Source: Mycobacterium palustre
GTDB lineage: Bacteria > Actinomycetota > Actinomycetes > Mycobacteriales > Mycobacteriaceae
Assembly: GCF_002101785.1 (NCBI RefSeq)
Contig: NZ_LQPJ01000121.1
Span: 78,962 to 142,961 of the forward strand
Direction of reading: 5' to 3'
Length of the DNA stretch: 64,000 nt
Shown: piece by piece, positions 23,537 to 32,330 of the stretch
How the letters are laid out: every line of letters starts with the position of its first letter
Numbering within the stretch: position 1 is the first letter of the stretch
Position numbers and translations under genes: made by a program
The notes under the pieces: model-generated
Database searches by the model: none
Seen by the model: the letters and a program-made list of their open reading frames with translations, nothing else
What the model was told of the DNA's origin: nothing

Positions 23537-25237
23537 TTAGCGGGTCTTCTCGCCGGCGATTCGCCGGCCGGCCGCGTGCCGCGCCGCGACGTACCCGAAC
23601 ACCATCGAGCTGGCGATGCTTGCGCCGGCGCCCGGATAGGTGCGGCCCATGACCGTCGCGGTGGTGTTGCCGGTGGCGTACAGGCCCCCGATCACCCGGT
23701 CCTGCTCGTCGAGGACCTGCGCGTGCTCGTTGGTGACCACGCCGCCGCACGTCCCGACGTCGGCCGGGAAGACGCGGGTCGCGTAGTAGGGCGCGCGGTC
23801 CAGCGGGCCGACCGCGGCGTTGGGCCGATAGCCGGGATCGCCGAGGCAGTCGTTGTAGGCCGACTGCCCACGCCCGAAGTCGGGGTCGAGGCCCTTGGCG
23901 GCGAACCGGTTGAACCGGCCGATCGTGCGCGCCAATTCGTCAGGGGGAAGATCGATTTGGCGGGCCAGGTCGACGATGTCCGCGCCGCGCTTGACGGCGC
24001 CGCTCTCGATGAGCTCCGGGGGCAGGTCGGTGCCGCGCTTGAACGGGTTGGTGCTGGTGACGTAGCGGCGCACGTACCCGTCGTCGAAGATCATCCAGCA
24101 AGGCACCGCCTTGTTGGCGTACATCGCCTTGCCGACCTCGACGTAGGAGTTCGACTCGTTGCAGAACCGGCGCCCGGTGGCGTCGACGTAGATGGCGCCG
24201 GGCCGCTGCCGGCCCGAGCCGAGCGACGCGGCGGCGGCGCCTCCGTTGGCGATGAAAACCGAAGGCAGCCACCAGGCCTCGTCGAGCAGGTCCGTCTTCG
24301 CGCCCAGCCTCATCGCGGCCTGCAGCACTTCGCCGGTGTCCCCGGCGTTGGCGATCGACCATTGCCCCTCGTTGGGTTGGTCGCCGCTGTACTGGCGGCG
24401 CATGTCCTTGTTGTGGGCGAATCCGCCGGCGGCCAGCAGGACCCCCTTGCGCGCCTCGACGTTCACCGGCACCCCGTCGCGCACGATCCGCGCGCCGACG
24501 ACGCGGCCGTCCTCGACCACGAGGTCGTCCATCGCGGCGTTCGTCCACAGCGGCGGCTGGCCGTCGCTGAGCTCGATCAAGGCCTTGAGCATCTGACCGA
24601 TCAGCGACGCGCCGTTGGTCAGGACCTGGCGGCGGCGCGCCCGCGCGGCGGCGGTGCGCGCGAACACCCGCGCCGCCACCGCGAACGCGCGCGGCGAGCG
24701 GTTGTAGTACTGCACCGAGCGCAGCTCGTTGGTCAGGACGACGAATCCGTAGTTCTTGGCCAGCGGCGGTTGCACCTTGTCGCGCCAGCCGCCCAGCTCG
24801 GCCGCGTCGAACGGGACGCCCTCGATCGCGCGGCCGGCCTCGTTGCCGCCCTTGTGGTTGGGGTAGTAGTCGCTCCAGCCGGCGCAACGGACCAGCCGGA
24901 CGCCCTTGCGCACAAGGAAATTGACCATCTCATAGCCCGCGGTGAGGAACATCTCGCGGCGCGCGGGGGAGGACGGCGCGCCGATGTCACCGACCACGTC
25001 GGCCAGGTAGGCCAGGCCGTCCTCGTGCGTGTCGGCGACGCCGTCGGCCCGCATCAGCGGGTTGTTCGGCATCCAGACGATGCCGCCCGAAAGCCCCGTC
25101 GACCCGCCGACCAGCGCCTGCTTTTCGACGATCAACGGCTCGAGCCCGCAGTCGAGCGCGGCGAGCCCCGCCACCATGCCCCCGCCGCCGCTGCCCGCGA
25201 TCAGCAGGTCGACCGAGCGGTCCCAGTCGGTGCTCAT
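23537..25237 (-). CDS. FAD-binding dehydrogenase, 3-ketosteroid-delta1-dehydrogenase-like
   Basis: 566 residues from ATG 25237, overlapping the Rieske gene stop by ATGA. The N-terminal Rossmann motif is LLIAGSGGGGMVAGLAALDC, then VEKQALVGGSTGLSGGIVWM. VLLAAGGFAHNKDMRRQYSG lies in the middle. The C-terminal FAD motif is GGLYATGNTTATVMGRTYPG followed by AGASIASSMVFGYVAARHA. This is the FAD-binding 2/KstD arrangement that introduces double bonds into 3-keto steroids or related rings. CGGVVTNEHAQVLDEQ is typical of the catalytic domain. It is the last gene of the operon and should act on a polycyclic or cyclic ketone; the exact substrate is unknown. Confidence 0.87.
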   Translation of the reverse strand: MSTDWDRSVDLLIAGSGGGGMVAGLAALDCGLEPLIVEKQALVGGSTGLSGGIVWMPNNPLMRADGVADTHEDGLAYLADVVGDIGAPSSPARREMFLTAGYEMVNFLVRKGVRLVRCAGWSDYYPNHKGGNEAGRAIEGVPFDAAELGGWRDKVQPPLAKNYGFVVLTNELRSVQYYNRSPRAFAVAARVFARTAAARARRRQVLTNGASLIGQMLKALIELSDGQPPLWTNAAMDDLVVEDGRVVGARIVRDGVPVNVEARKGVLLAAGGFAHNKDMRRQYSGDQPNEGQWSIANAGDTGEVLQAAMRLGAKTDLLDEAWWLPSVFIANGGAAAASLGSGRQRPGAIYVDATGRRFCNESNSYVEVGKAMYANKAVPCWMIFDDGYVRRYVTSTNPFKRGTDLPPELIESGAVKRGADIVDLARQIDLPPDELARTIGRFNRFAAKGLDPDFGRGQSAYNDCLGDPGYRPNAAVGPLDRAPYYATRVFPADVGTCGGVVTNEHAQVLDEQDRVIGGLYATGNTTATVMGRTYPGAGASIASSMVFGYVAARHAAGRRIAGEKTR

Positions 25238-26607
25238 CGTGACCCGGTGCCGACGCTCGAGGTGAATCCGAGGTCGACCATCGGCACGTCGATGGTCGTG
25301 TTGGTCTTCTGGATGGCGGGCAGCAGCGTTTCGTAGGGCAGCCCGGCGAGGAAGCCGTCGATGACCCGTTCGAAGTTGGAGATCAGCCCTTCGATTCGGC
25401 TGGACAGTCGCATGTACTCGAATCCCTTGGAGTGCAGGCCCTTTTGCTGCCTGGGCAGGTTGGAGAAGTCCTGGGCCGGGATGGGCGGCCAGCGCGGGTC
25501 GTCGGGCGCCATGGGCTCCGGTGGCGTGGGCTTGCCGGTGAGCTGGTCCGGCGGGATGCGGGTGAGTGACCAGATTTCGAACAACGTCTCCTCCGGGCCG
25601 AGCGGGCGGATCCGGTACGACGAGGCGCTGCTGTACTGGGGCAGCAGAAAGTAGTGCGGGAACGCGAAATTGATGGCCTCGGTGATGCCGCGGCGTTCCA
25701 GCTCGTTGAGGTCGGGCATGTCGCAGCCCCGGGCCCGATGCCAGCTGACGACGGCGTCGTTCACGGTGCGGCGCCAGGTGGCCATCGCCTCGGCCGGGTC
25801 GGCCGGCAGCTCCATGGTCTGCAGCCCCTCGGCGATGCGGATGTCGTTCTCGTGGGTCATGCCCGCCATGCCCTCGCCGAGGGTGCGCATGAAGTGAAGG
25901 TTCGTCTGCGCCAGCCCCGGCGCCTTGGACGACGTGCCGGGCATCGACGACGGCAGCAGCTGCGGGTGCGTCTGCGGGACGTGGTAGCCCTCCATGAAGG
26001 CGGCCGTGGCCAGCTTCCAATTCACCGGCAGCAGGCAGGATTGCCACCACTCCACGCGCAGCGACTCCACCTTCCACGCGTCGTAGATGGAGGCGAACGG
26101 CTCGAAGCAATCCCGCAATGGCGGCGCGTCGTCGTCGAGGTTGATCCACGCGCAGCCGCCCCACAGCTCGCACCGGACCGGAACCAACCGAAGGTCGTCG
26201 GGGTCCAGGTTGTGGTCGTCGAATTCCTCGGGGCGCGCCACGTTGGTGTTGCGCCCGTCGATGGCCCAGCACCAGCCGTGGAAGGGGCAGACGAAAGTGC
26301 GCCGATTTCCGTTGCCTTGCACCAGCTTTACACCGCGATGCCGGCAGGCGTTGTGGTAGGCGCGCACGTTTTCGGCGTCCAGGCGCACGACGATGATGGA
26401 CTCGTCGAGGATCTCGTATTCGACGTAGTCGCCGGTTCTGGGGATTTCCTCGAGCCGGCACGCCATCTGCCACACCCGGGGCCAAAGCATCTCGCACTCC
26501 AGGGCGTAGAACTCGGGGTCGTAGTAGCGCTGCTTGGGGATCCGATCGGGGGTACGGACCGCCCACGGCACCGGCAGCGGTGTCCAATTAACTTCCGTGG
26601 TTCCCAT
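25234..26607 (-). CDS. Rieske non-haem iron oxygenase, alpha subunit
   Basis: 457 residues from ATG 26607. The Rieske [2Fe-2S] motif is C-x-H (NACRHRGVKLV, about residue 87) with C-x2-H (FVCPFHGWCWAIDG, about 110). The mononuclear iron site is marked by KLATAAFMEGYHVPQTHP, giving two His; the acidic ligand is expected in the later helix (NFERVIDGFLAG or nearby). The length is that of ring-hydroxylating oxygenase alpha subunits such as KshA-like or aromatic dioxygenases. No ferredoxin or reductase gene is in the operon, so electrons come from elsewhere. It overlaps the flavoprotein gene and lies behind the acyl-CoA ligase gene with a 15-bp gap. Confidence 0.92.
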   Translation of the reverse strand: MGTTEVNWTPLPVPWAVRTPDRIPKQRYYDPEFYALECEMLWPRVWQMACRLEEIPRTGDYVEYEILDESIIVVRLDAENVRAYHNACRHRGVKLVQGNGNRRTFVCPFHGWCWAIDGRNTNVARPEEFDDHNLDPDDLRLVPVRCELWGGCAWINLDDDAPPLRDCFEPFASIYDAWKVESLRVEWWQSCLLPVNWKLATAAFMEGYHVPQTHPQLLPSSMPGTSSKAPGLAQTNLHFMRTLGEGMAGMTHENDIRIAEGLQTMELPADPAEAMATWRRTVNDAVVSWHRARGCDMPDLNELERRGITEAINFAFPHYFLLPQYSSASSYRIRPLGPEETLFEIWSLTRIPPDQLTGKPTPPEPMAPDDPRWPPIPAQDFSNLPRQQKGLHSKGFEYMRLSSRIEGLISNFERVIDGFLAGLPYETLLPAIQKTNTTIDVPMVDLGFTSSVGTGSR

Positions 26608-26622
26608 GAGTTCCCCTTACCT

Positions 26623-28155
26623 TCACACGATCCGGGATGCCCGCCCCGCCCAGTAGCGCTCCCGAAGGCGCCGCTTGTAGAGCTTTCCGTTAGGGTCGCG
26701 GGGCAACTCGGGGGAGAATTCGACTGTGCGCGGGCACTTGTAGCCGGCGAGGTGGGCCCGGCAGTAGGCGATGAGCTCGGCTTCCAAACCCGGGCCCGGC
26801 TCGACGCCGGCTACCGGTTGCACGACCGCCTTGACCTCCTCGCCGAACTCGTCGTTGGGGACGCCGAACACCGCCGCGTCCACCAGCTTGGGGTGCATCA
26901 CCAGCAGGTTCTCCACCTCCTGCGGGTAGATGTTCACCCCGCCCGAAACGATCATGAACGTCGAACGGTCGGTGAGGTAGAGGTATCCGTCCTCGTCGAC
27001 GTACCCCATGTCGCCCAACGACCGCCAGCCCCGGTCGTTGAAGACCGACGCCGTCTTGGCCGGGTCCTTGAAATACTCGAAATCGGGCCCGCCCTCGAAG
27101 AACAACTCCCCGGCCTCGCCCACCGGAAGCTCGACGCCGTCGTCGCCGACCACATGGACGGGGCTCAGCGGCCTGCCCACCGACCCGGGGTGGGCCAGCC
27201 ACTCCTCGGGCCCGATCGTGGTGCCCGCGAAACCCTCGGTGCCGCCGTAGTATTCGTGGATGATGGGGCCGAACCATTCCATCATCCGGCGCTTGACGTC
27301 CACCGGGCACGGGGCGGCGGCGTGGATGACGCACTCGAGGCTGGAGACGTCGTAGGCGCGCCGCACCGCTTCGGGCAGCTTGAGCATCCGCACGAACATC
27401 GTCGGGACGAACTGGGCGTGGGTGACGCGGTAGGTCTCGATCAACCGCAGCACGGCCTCGGCGTCGAACCTGCGCATCAGGATCGCCGCGGCGCCCACGC
27501 GGTGCACCGCCATCGTGTAGTTCACCCCGGCCGCGTGGTACAACGGCGCGGGGGAGAGGTACACGCTGCTCGCGTCCATCCCGTACTTGTGCGTCAGCGC
27601 CATTTCGAGGACCGCCTGGGCCCAGGACCCGTTGCCGTCGCCGGGGAGCGGCCGGCGAACCGCCTTGGGCCGCCCGGTCGTTCCCGACGAATAGAGCATC
27701 TCCGACCCGTCCGAGCGCGGCGGCGGGTCTCCCGCCGCCGCCAGGGCGTCCTCATAGGACCGCCAGCCCGGCGGGGGGCCGCCAACCGAAAGATGGGCGA
27801 CCACCGCCGCATTGGCGTCCCGGATGTGCGCGGCCAGCTCGGACATCGAGGCGTCGACGAACACCGCCTTGGCGTCGGAGTCGTCGATGACGTAGGCGAC
27901 CTCGTCGGGCGTGAAGTGGGTGTTGACGGCGGTGTAGTAGAGGCCGGAAAGCTGGCAGCCCCAGGTGATTTCGAAGAACTCGGGCCGGTTCGGCAGCACC
28001 AGCGCCACGCCGTCGCCCCGCCGCAACCCGGCGCCGTGCAGCACGGCCGCCACCCGCTGGCTCCGGGTGAACAGCTCGCCGTACGAGACGACCCGGTCGT
28101 CGGCGATGATGGCCGGCGACTGTGCGGCCGCGCTCGCGTGGTCGGCGATGTTCAC
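26623..28155 (-). CDS. acyl-CoA synthetase (FadD/ANL superfamily)
   Basis: 510 residues from GTG 28155. The P-loop is EMLYSSGTTGRPKAVRRPLP. Further ANL motifs are YHAAGVNYTMA, EYYGGTEGFAGTTIGPEEWL (A5), RGWRSLGDMGYVDEDGYLYL (A7), DRSTFMIVSGGVNIYPQEVE (A8) and LPRDPNGKLYKRRLRERYW with the C-terminal Lys. It should activate a carboxylic acid to its CoA thioester through an acyl-AMP. In this operon it probably prepares the substrate for the crotonase and for the E1/lipoyl enzymes. The start overlaps no gene; seven bases separate it from the crotonase stop. Confidence 0.93.
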   Translation of the reverse strand: MNIADHASAAAQSPAIIADDRVVSYGELFTRSQRVAAVLHGAGLRRGDGVALVLPNRPEFFEITWGCQLSGLYYTAVNTHFTPDEVAYVIDDSDAKAVFVDASMSELAAHIRDANAAVVAHLSVGGPPPGWRSYEDALAAAGDPPPRSDGSEMLYSSGTTGRPKAVRRPLPGDGNGSWAQAVLEMALTHKYGMDASSVYLSPAPLYHAAGVNYTMAVHRVGAAAILMRRFDAEAVLRLIETYRVTHAQFVPTMFVRMLKLPEAVRRAYDVSSLECVIHAAAPCPVDVKRRMMEWFGPIIHEYYGGTEGFAGTTIGPEEWLAHPGSVGRPLSPVHVVGDDGVELPVGEAGELFFEGGPDFEYFKDPAKTASVFNDRGWRSLGDMGYVDEDGYLYLTDRSTFMIVSGGVNIYPQEVENLLVMHPKLVDAAVFGVPNDEFGEEVKAVVQPVAGVEPGPGLEAELIAYCRAHLAGYKCPRTVEFSPELPRDPNGKLYKRRLRERYWAGRASRIV

Positions 28156-28162
28156 CGGGGCC

Positions 28163-29035
28163 CTAGGGCGTTGCGGCGCCGTCGGTCGACGCGGCCGCGG
28201 CGGCCTGGCGCCGGGCCTGCTCGGACGGCAGCACCTTGTCCTTGAACACCGTCTGGATCAGCTGCTGCACGTCCTTGCTGATCGACGCGAGCGCGACGAG
28301 GTCGTTGGAGCTTTGCCAATGCACCCGCATGCCCATCAGCTCCCACGCCCGCTTGAGGTTGGCCTTGGTGGCCAGCAGGGTCGTCATCGGGGCCTGGGCG
28401 ATGTGGCGGGCGATGGCCTCGACGCGGTCGCCCAGCTGCTCGCGCGGCACCACCTCGTTGACCAGGCCCACCTCGAGCGCCTTCTTGGCGTCGATCACCT
28501 CGGCCAGGTACAGGTAGTACGCCGCCCGCCGCCAGTTCATGAAAACCCAAGGCTCGATGGAGCATTCACCGGACGGCATGCCGAATCCCTGCAGCGGGGG
28601 GTAGGAGAAGTAGGCGTCCTCGGAGGCGATGACGATGTCGGTGGTGAGCCCGTAGTGGGTGCCGCCGCCGACGCAGTAGCCGTGCACCTGGGCGATGGTC
28701 GGCTTGGAGAACTCCCACAGGTTCAGCACCGGCTTGACGAACAGGTCGGTCTGCGGCTTCCACGGTGTACCCATGACTTTCGCGCCCTCGACGAAGGCCG
28801 GGTAGTCGACCGCGTTGTTGCCGATGGCGTGCCCGGAGCAGAAGCCCTTGCCGTTGGCCTTGAGGATCAGCACCTTGATGTCGTAGTCGCGGTCGGCGTC
28901 GGCCAGCGCGGCGTCGACCTCTTCGGCCAGCTTCTGGTCCTGGGCGTTGGCCTTCTCGGGCCAGTTGAGCGTGACGCGCGCGATCGGGCCCTCCTTTTCG
29001 TAGATGATCCTCTCGCGGGTCTCGTTGAGGTCCAT
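28163..29035 (-). CDS. enoyl-CoA hydratase/isomerase (crotonase) family protein
   Basis: 290 residues from ATG 29035. ARVTLNWPEKANAQDQKLAE, VLILKANGKGFCSGHAIGNN (oxyanion hole 1) and VHGYCVGGGTHYGLTTDIVI (oxyanion hole 2) define a crotonase. As in the paralogue at 22688, the classical catalytic Glu pair is absent (GGGTHYG, SYPPLQGFGMPSGE). A conserved KRAWELMGMRVHWQ segment follows, then a C-terminal Ala-rich tail. The reaction may be hydration, isomerisation or C-C cleavage of a CoA ester; this subfamily is not assigned. It stands between the ligase and lipoyl genes, consistent with acting on the CoA ester formed by the ligase. Confidence 0.87.
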   Translation of the reverse strand: MDLNETRERIIYEKEGPIARVTLNWPEKANAQDQKLAEEVDAALADADRDYDIKVLILKANGKGFCSGHAIGNNAVDYPAFVEGAKVMGTPWKPQTDLFVKPVLNLWEFSKPTIAQVHGYCVGGGTHYGLTTDIVIASEDAYFSYPPLQGFGMPSGECSIEPWVFMNWRRAAYYLYLAEVIDAKKALEVGLVNEVVPREQLGDRVEAIARHIAQAPMTTLLATKANLKRAWELMGMRVHWQSSNDLVALASISKDVQQLIQTVFKDKVLPSEQARRQAAAAASTDGAATP

Positions 29036-29053
29036 GTGGCATGCCTTTCTGGT

Positions 29054-29290
29054 TTATGAAGTGATTACGCCGATTTGGGCGCCGATGTCGTAGGTGGTCC
29101 CGACCTGACCGGTCCAGTGCACGGTGCCCGACGCCCCCGCTTCGATTTCCTGTTCCGCCTTCTCGGTGGCGATCACGTAGATCGGCGTGCCGGCCTCGAC
29201 GTGCTCGCCGGCGTCGACGAGGATGTCGGTGAGTTCGGCCTCGGAGACGGCCACCGACACCCGCGGGATGCGGATGATGAAGTCACCCAT
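29054..29290 (-). CDS. stand-alone lipoyl-domain protein
   Basis: 78 residues from ATG 29290, overlapping the E1 beta gene by eight bases. The whole protein is one biotinyl/lipoyl domain: IRIPRVSVAVSEAELTDILV, EHVEAGTPIYVIATEKAEQE, IEAGASGTVHWTGQVG and YDIGAQIGVI. The Lys in ATEKAEQEIEA sits at the hairpin tip where lipoate is attached. Normal E2 proteins carry a peripheral-subunit-binding domain and an acyltransferase core after such a domain; both are missing here. It may carry acyl groups between the adjacent E1 and an enzyme from elsewhere. Truncation is unlikely because the stop is clean and the domain is complete. Confidence 0.85.
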   Translation of the reverse strand: MGDFIIRIPRVSVAVSEAELTDILVDAGEHVEAGTPIYVIATEKAEQEIEAGASGTVHWTGQVGTTYDIGAQIGVITS

Positions 29291-30281
29291 GCACTTTGGC
29301 CCTCTCCAAGGTGCGCCGGGCCGCGTCGACGATGCGTTCCGGGGACGGGTAGACCCGCGCCTCGAGTGCGGCGGCGGCCGGGTTGGGGACGAACCGGGCG
29401 CCGACCCGTTCGACGGGGGCGGCCAGCTCGCCGAACAGCTCGGACTGCAGGATGGCCGCGACCTCGGCCCCGGGCCCGGCGAACTGGACGGCGTCGTGCA
29501 CGATCACGACGCGCCTGGTGCGCCGGGCTGATTCGACGACGGTCTCGACGTCGAGCGGCACCAGGGTGCGCAGGTCGACGACCTCGGCGCTGACGCCGCC
29601 CTCGGCGAGCGTCGCCGCCGCCGCCAGCGCGTCGTGGACACTGCGGCCATAGCCGATGATTGTCACGTCGGTGCCCGGGCGCTTGATGTCGGCCTGTCCC
29701 AACGGGATTGAAAACCCGGGTGCGACCGGGACGGGACCCTTCTTGCCCTGCAGCCGGATCGTTTCGACGAACAGGCAGGGGTCCTCGTCGAAGATCGCCG
29801 CCGTCAGCAGCCCTTTGCCGTCGCGCGGGGTGGACGGCACGATCACCTTCATGCCCGGGATGTGCATGAACCAGGCTTCCAGGCTCTGGGAGTGCGTGGC
29901 GCCGGTGGCCAGCCCGCCGTAGACCTGGGTGCGCACGGTGATCGGCGCCGAGGTCCGCCCGGCGGTCATGAACCGCAGCTTGGCGGCGTTGTTGATCAAC
30001 TGGTCGGCGGCGATGCCGATGAAGTCCATGATCATGATCTCGGCCACCGGCAGCATCCCGTCGATCGCGGCGCCGATCGCCGCCCCCAGGATGGCGGCCT
30101 CCGAGATCGGCGTGTCCAGCACGCGGTCGTGGCCGTGCTTCGTCGACAGCCCCGCCGTCGGCCCGGACGCGCCGGGATCGGCAATGTCCTCGCCCAGCAA
30201 GAAGACTCGGTCGTCGGCGCCGAGCGCCTCGTCGAGCGCGAGGTTGAGCGCCTCGCGCATCGTCATCTCCCGTTCTTCCAT
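29283..30281 (-). CDS. TPP-dependent 2-oxoacid/acetoin dehydrogenase E1 beta subunit
   Basis: 332 residues from ATG 30281. TMREALNLALDEALGADDRV, FLLGEDIADPG and RVLDTPISEAAILGAAIGAA are the E1 beta (transketolase central) signature. FIGIAADQLINNAAKLRFMT, HSQSLEAWFMHIPGMKVIVP and PRDGKGLLTAAIFDEDPCLF follow. The transketolase C-terminal domain reads IIGYGRSVHDALAAAATLAE and VVDLRTLVPLDVETVVESAR, ending at the TGA at 29283. It pairs with the alpha subunit upstream (10-bp gap). Together they decarboxylate a 2-oxo substrate, or cleave an acetoin-like compound, and transfer the acyl group to lipoate. The substrate is unknown. Confidence 0.92.
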   Translation of the reverse strand: MEEREMTMREALNLALDEALGADDRVFLLGEDIADPGASGPTAGLSTKHGHDRVLDTPISEAAILGAAIGAAIDGMLPVAEIMIMDFIGIAADQLINNAAKLRFMTAGRTSAPITVRTQVYGGLATGATHSQSLEAWFMHIPGMKVIVPSTPRDGKGLLTAAIFDEDPCLFVETIRLQGKKGPVPVAPGFSIPLGQADIKRPGTDVTIIGYGRSVHDALAAAATLAEGGVSAEVVDLRTLVPLDVETVVESARRTRRVVIVHDAVQFAGPGAEVAAILQSELFGELAAPVERVGARFVPNPAAAALEARVYPSPERIVDAARRTLERAKVHG

Positions 30282-30291
30282 CGGCCGCGCC

Positions 30292-31275
30292 CTAGACCGG
30301 GTACCTGATCGGGGTTGCGTACACGTCGCGGTCGAGCTCGTCGATGGACGGCGACCCCGCGCCCGTGACCGCCGCGAGGGCGTCCTCCACCGTGGCCAGC
30401 GCCTGGGTGTCGATGCGGTCGAGCTCGTCGGCGCCGCAGACGCCGGCCGCGGCGAGGTGGTCGCGGAACCGCGGCACCGGGTCGGCGGCCATCGCCTCGG
30501 CGAGTTGGTCCTCGGGGATGTAGGGCATCCGGTCGCCGAAGTAGTGGCCGCGGAACCGGAAGGTCACGCATTCGACGAGGGTGGGTCCGGCGCCGCCGCG
30601 GGCGCGCGCCAGCGCCTCGTCGAGCGCCGCTTTCACCGCCAGCGGGTCGTTGCCGTCGACGCGGACGCCCGGCATGCCGTAGCCGGCCGCCCGCTGCGCC
30701 ACCCGCTCGAGCTTCATCGTCGCCGACGTGGGCGTCATCTCGGCGAAAAGGTTGTTCTGGCAGACGAACACGAGCGGCAGGTCCCACAGGGCGGCCATGT
30801 TGGCGGCCTCGTGGAACGACCCGGTGTTGGTCGCCCCGTCGCCGAAGCTGACGACGGTGACGCGGTCCAGGCCCCGGCGCTTGCCCGCGAGCGCCAGCCC
30901 CACCGCGACGGGCGGCCCGGCCCCCACGATCCCGGTGGACAGCATGACGCCCTTGTCGGGGTTGGCGATGTGCATGGTGCCGCCCTTGCCGCGGCCGGCG
31001 CCGACGGTGCGGCCCATCATCTCGCCGTAGATCTCCTCGAGCGGCACCCCCTTGCCGATGAGGTCGTGCAGCCCGCGGTAGGTCGTGACCAACTGATCGT
31101 CAGGACGCAGCGCCACACCCATCGCGGCGGCGATGGCCTCCTGGCCGCGCGACGGCCAGTACACGCACATGAATTCGCCGGTGCTTATGCCCTTGGAAAG
31201 CCGGTCGTCGGCCGCCTTCATCAGCACCATCAACTCGTAGAGGCGACGCTGGACGTCGGGCGTCGGCTCGCTCAC
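30292..31275 (-). CDS. TPP-dependent 2-oxoacid/acetoin dehydrogenase E1 alpha subunit
   Basis: 327 residues from GTG 31275. The frame is open upstream, but the family begins near VQRRLYELMVLMKAADDRLS. GEFMCVYWPSRGQEAIAAAM and GRGKGGTMHIAN are E1 alpha landmarks. The TPP motif runs from VSFGDGATNTGSFHEAANMA to LVFVCQNNLFAEMTP (GDG...NN). TFRFRGHYFGDRMPYIPEDQ resembles the phosphorylation-loop region of acetoin and pyruvate dehydrogenases. The subunit binds TPP and Mg and forms a heterotetramer with the beta subunit encoded next. It is preceded by the SDR with a four-base gap. Confidence 0.92.
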   Translation of the reverse strand: MSEPTPDVQRRLYELMVLMKAADDRLSKGISTGEFMCVYWPSRGQEAIAAAMGVALRPDDQLVTTYRGLHDLIGKGVPLEEIYGEMMGRTVGAGRGKGGTMHIANPDKGVMLSTGIVGAGPPVAVGLALAGKRRGLDRVTVVSFGDGATNTGSFHEAANMAALWDLPLVFVCQNNLFAEMTPTSATMKLERVAQRAAGYGMPGVRVDGNDPLAVKAALDEALARARGGAGPTLVECVTFRFRGHYFGDRMPYIPEDQLAEAMAADPVPRFRDHLAAAGVCGADELDRIDTQALATVEDALAAVTGAGSPSIDELDRDVYATPIRYPV

Positions 31276-31279
31276 GCCC

Positions 31280-32152
31280 TCACGCCCCCGACCACGGCTT
31301 GATCTTGAGGAAGCCGCCACCGTCGACGCGCAGCTGCTGGCCGGTGATGTAGCGCGCCGCGTCGGACGCCAAAAACAGCACGGCCTCGCTGATGTCCTCG
31401 GGTTCCACGTAGGGGATCGGCATCGCCTGCACCACCGGGAAGACCGGTTCGGCGTCCGCGCGGGTCGGTTCCTTCAGATCGGGCCGGAAGGCGCGGTACA
31501 TCGGCGCGCTGTGCAGCATGTCGGTGTTGACATTCGTCGGGTGCACCGCGTTCATCCTGATGGAGAACTTGGCCAACGCCAGGGCGAAGTCGTTGACGTA
31601 ATGCGCGGCAGCGAGTTTCGCGAACGCGTAACCGGCCCCGCCCGGCCCACCGACCCCACTCTCGGCGCCCGTGGTGTTCATCGACGACATGAACGCCGCG
31701 TTCGACCCGATCACGATGATCGACGCGCCGGCCTGTAGGTGCTTGAGGCTGGCGTGCACCAGGTTCAGGACGCCGACCAGGTCGACGTCGACGGCGTCGG
31801 CGAACGCCTGCGGCGGCAGCCCCGCGGTGAGCGGGCAGATGCCGGCGTTGGCGACCACGATGTCGAGGTGGCCGAACTCGGCGACCCCGCGGTCGATCGC
31901 GGCCGCCAGGGCGACGCGGTCGCGGACGTCGGCGATCGCCGTGAACGCGCGCCGGCCCTCCTTCTCGACCAGCCGCGCCGTCTCGTCGAGATCCTCCGGG
32001 CGCGCCAGCGGGTACTCGTTGGTCTCGATATCGGCGCACAGATCCAGCGCGATGATGTCGGCGCCTTCGGCGGCCAGCAGCCGCGCGTGCGAGCGTCCCT
32101 GACCGCGCGCGGCCCCGCTGATGACGGCGACCTTGCCCGTTACCCTGCCCAT
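31280..32152 (-). CDS. mycofactocin-coupled SDR family oxidoreductase
   Basis: 290 residues from ATG 32152, first gene of the operon. GKVAVISGAARGQGRSHARL is the glycine-rich motif, here with the RGQGRSHA form of mycofactocin-dependent SDRs that keep NAD bound. IALDLCADIETNEYPLARPE includes the typical insertion. NAG is in VVANAGICPLT. The active site is the Ser in VIGSNAAFMSS, the Tyr of AGYAFAKLAAAHYV and its Lys (YxxxK). ITGQQLRVDGGGFLK is the end. These enzymes oxidise alcohols with re-oxidation through mycofactocin. In the operon it could make the keto group that the downstream flavoprotein needs. Confidence 0.9.
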   Translation of the reverse strand: MGRVTGKVAVISGAARGQGRSHARLLAAEGADIIALDLCADIETNEYPLARPEDLDETARLVEKEGRRAFTAIADVRDRVALAAAIDRGVAEFGHLDIVVANAGICPLTAGLPPQAFADAVDVDLVGVLNLVHASLKHLQAGASIIVIGSNAAFMSSMNTTGAESGVGGPGGAGYAFAKLAAAHYVNDFALALAKFSIRMNAVHPTNVNTDMLHSAPMYRAFRPDLKEPTRADAEPVFPVVQAMPIPYVEPEDISEAVLFLASDAARYITGQQLRVDGGGFLKIKPWSGA

Positions 32153-32330
32153 CGACCGTCCCCCGTGCCAGCGGCTACGGCCCCGCCGGTCCGCGGAGGA
32201 GTTGGGGCCCAACGTGATTCACGGCGGCACGCGCGGACTGCGGCAGTGGTCGGGATGGGGCCAATGGTCGGCTCCATCGCATGTCTTCCACGGAAAAGTG
32301 CGCGTGGCCGCGGCCGGCTATCGATAACCC

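Noticed and set aside
25654..28245. 863-codon plus-strand frame opposite the Rieske and ligase genes
   Set aside because: Shadow of the two minus-strand enzymes with intact catalytic motifs.
29054..29290. lipoyl protein as a truncated E2 pseudogene
   Set aside because: The domain is complete, the stop is clean, and no acyltransferase remnants lie downstream in any frame before the crotonase gene.
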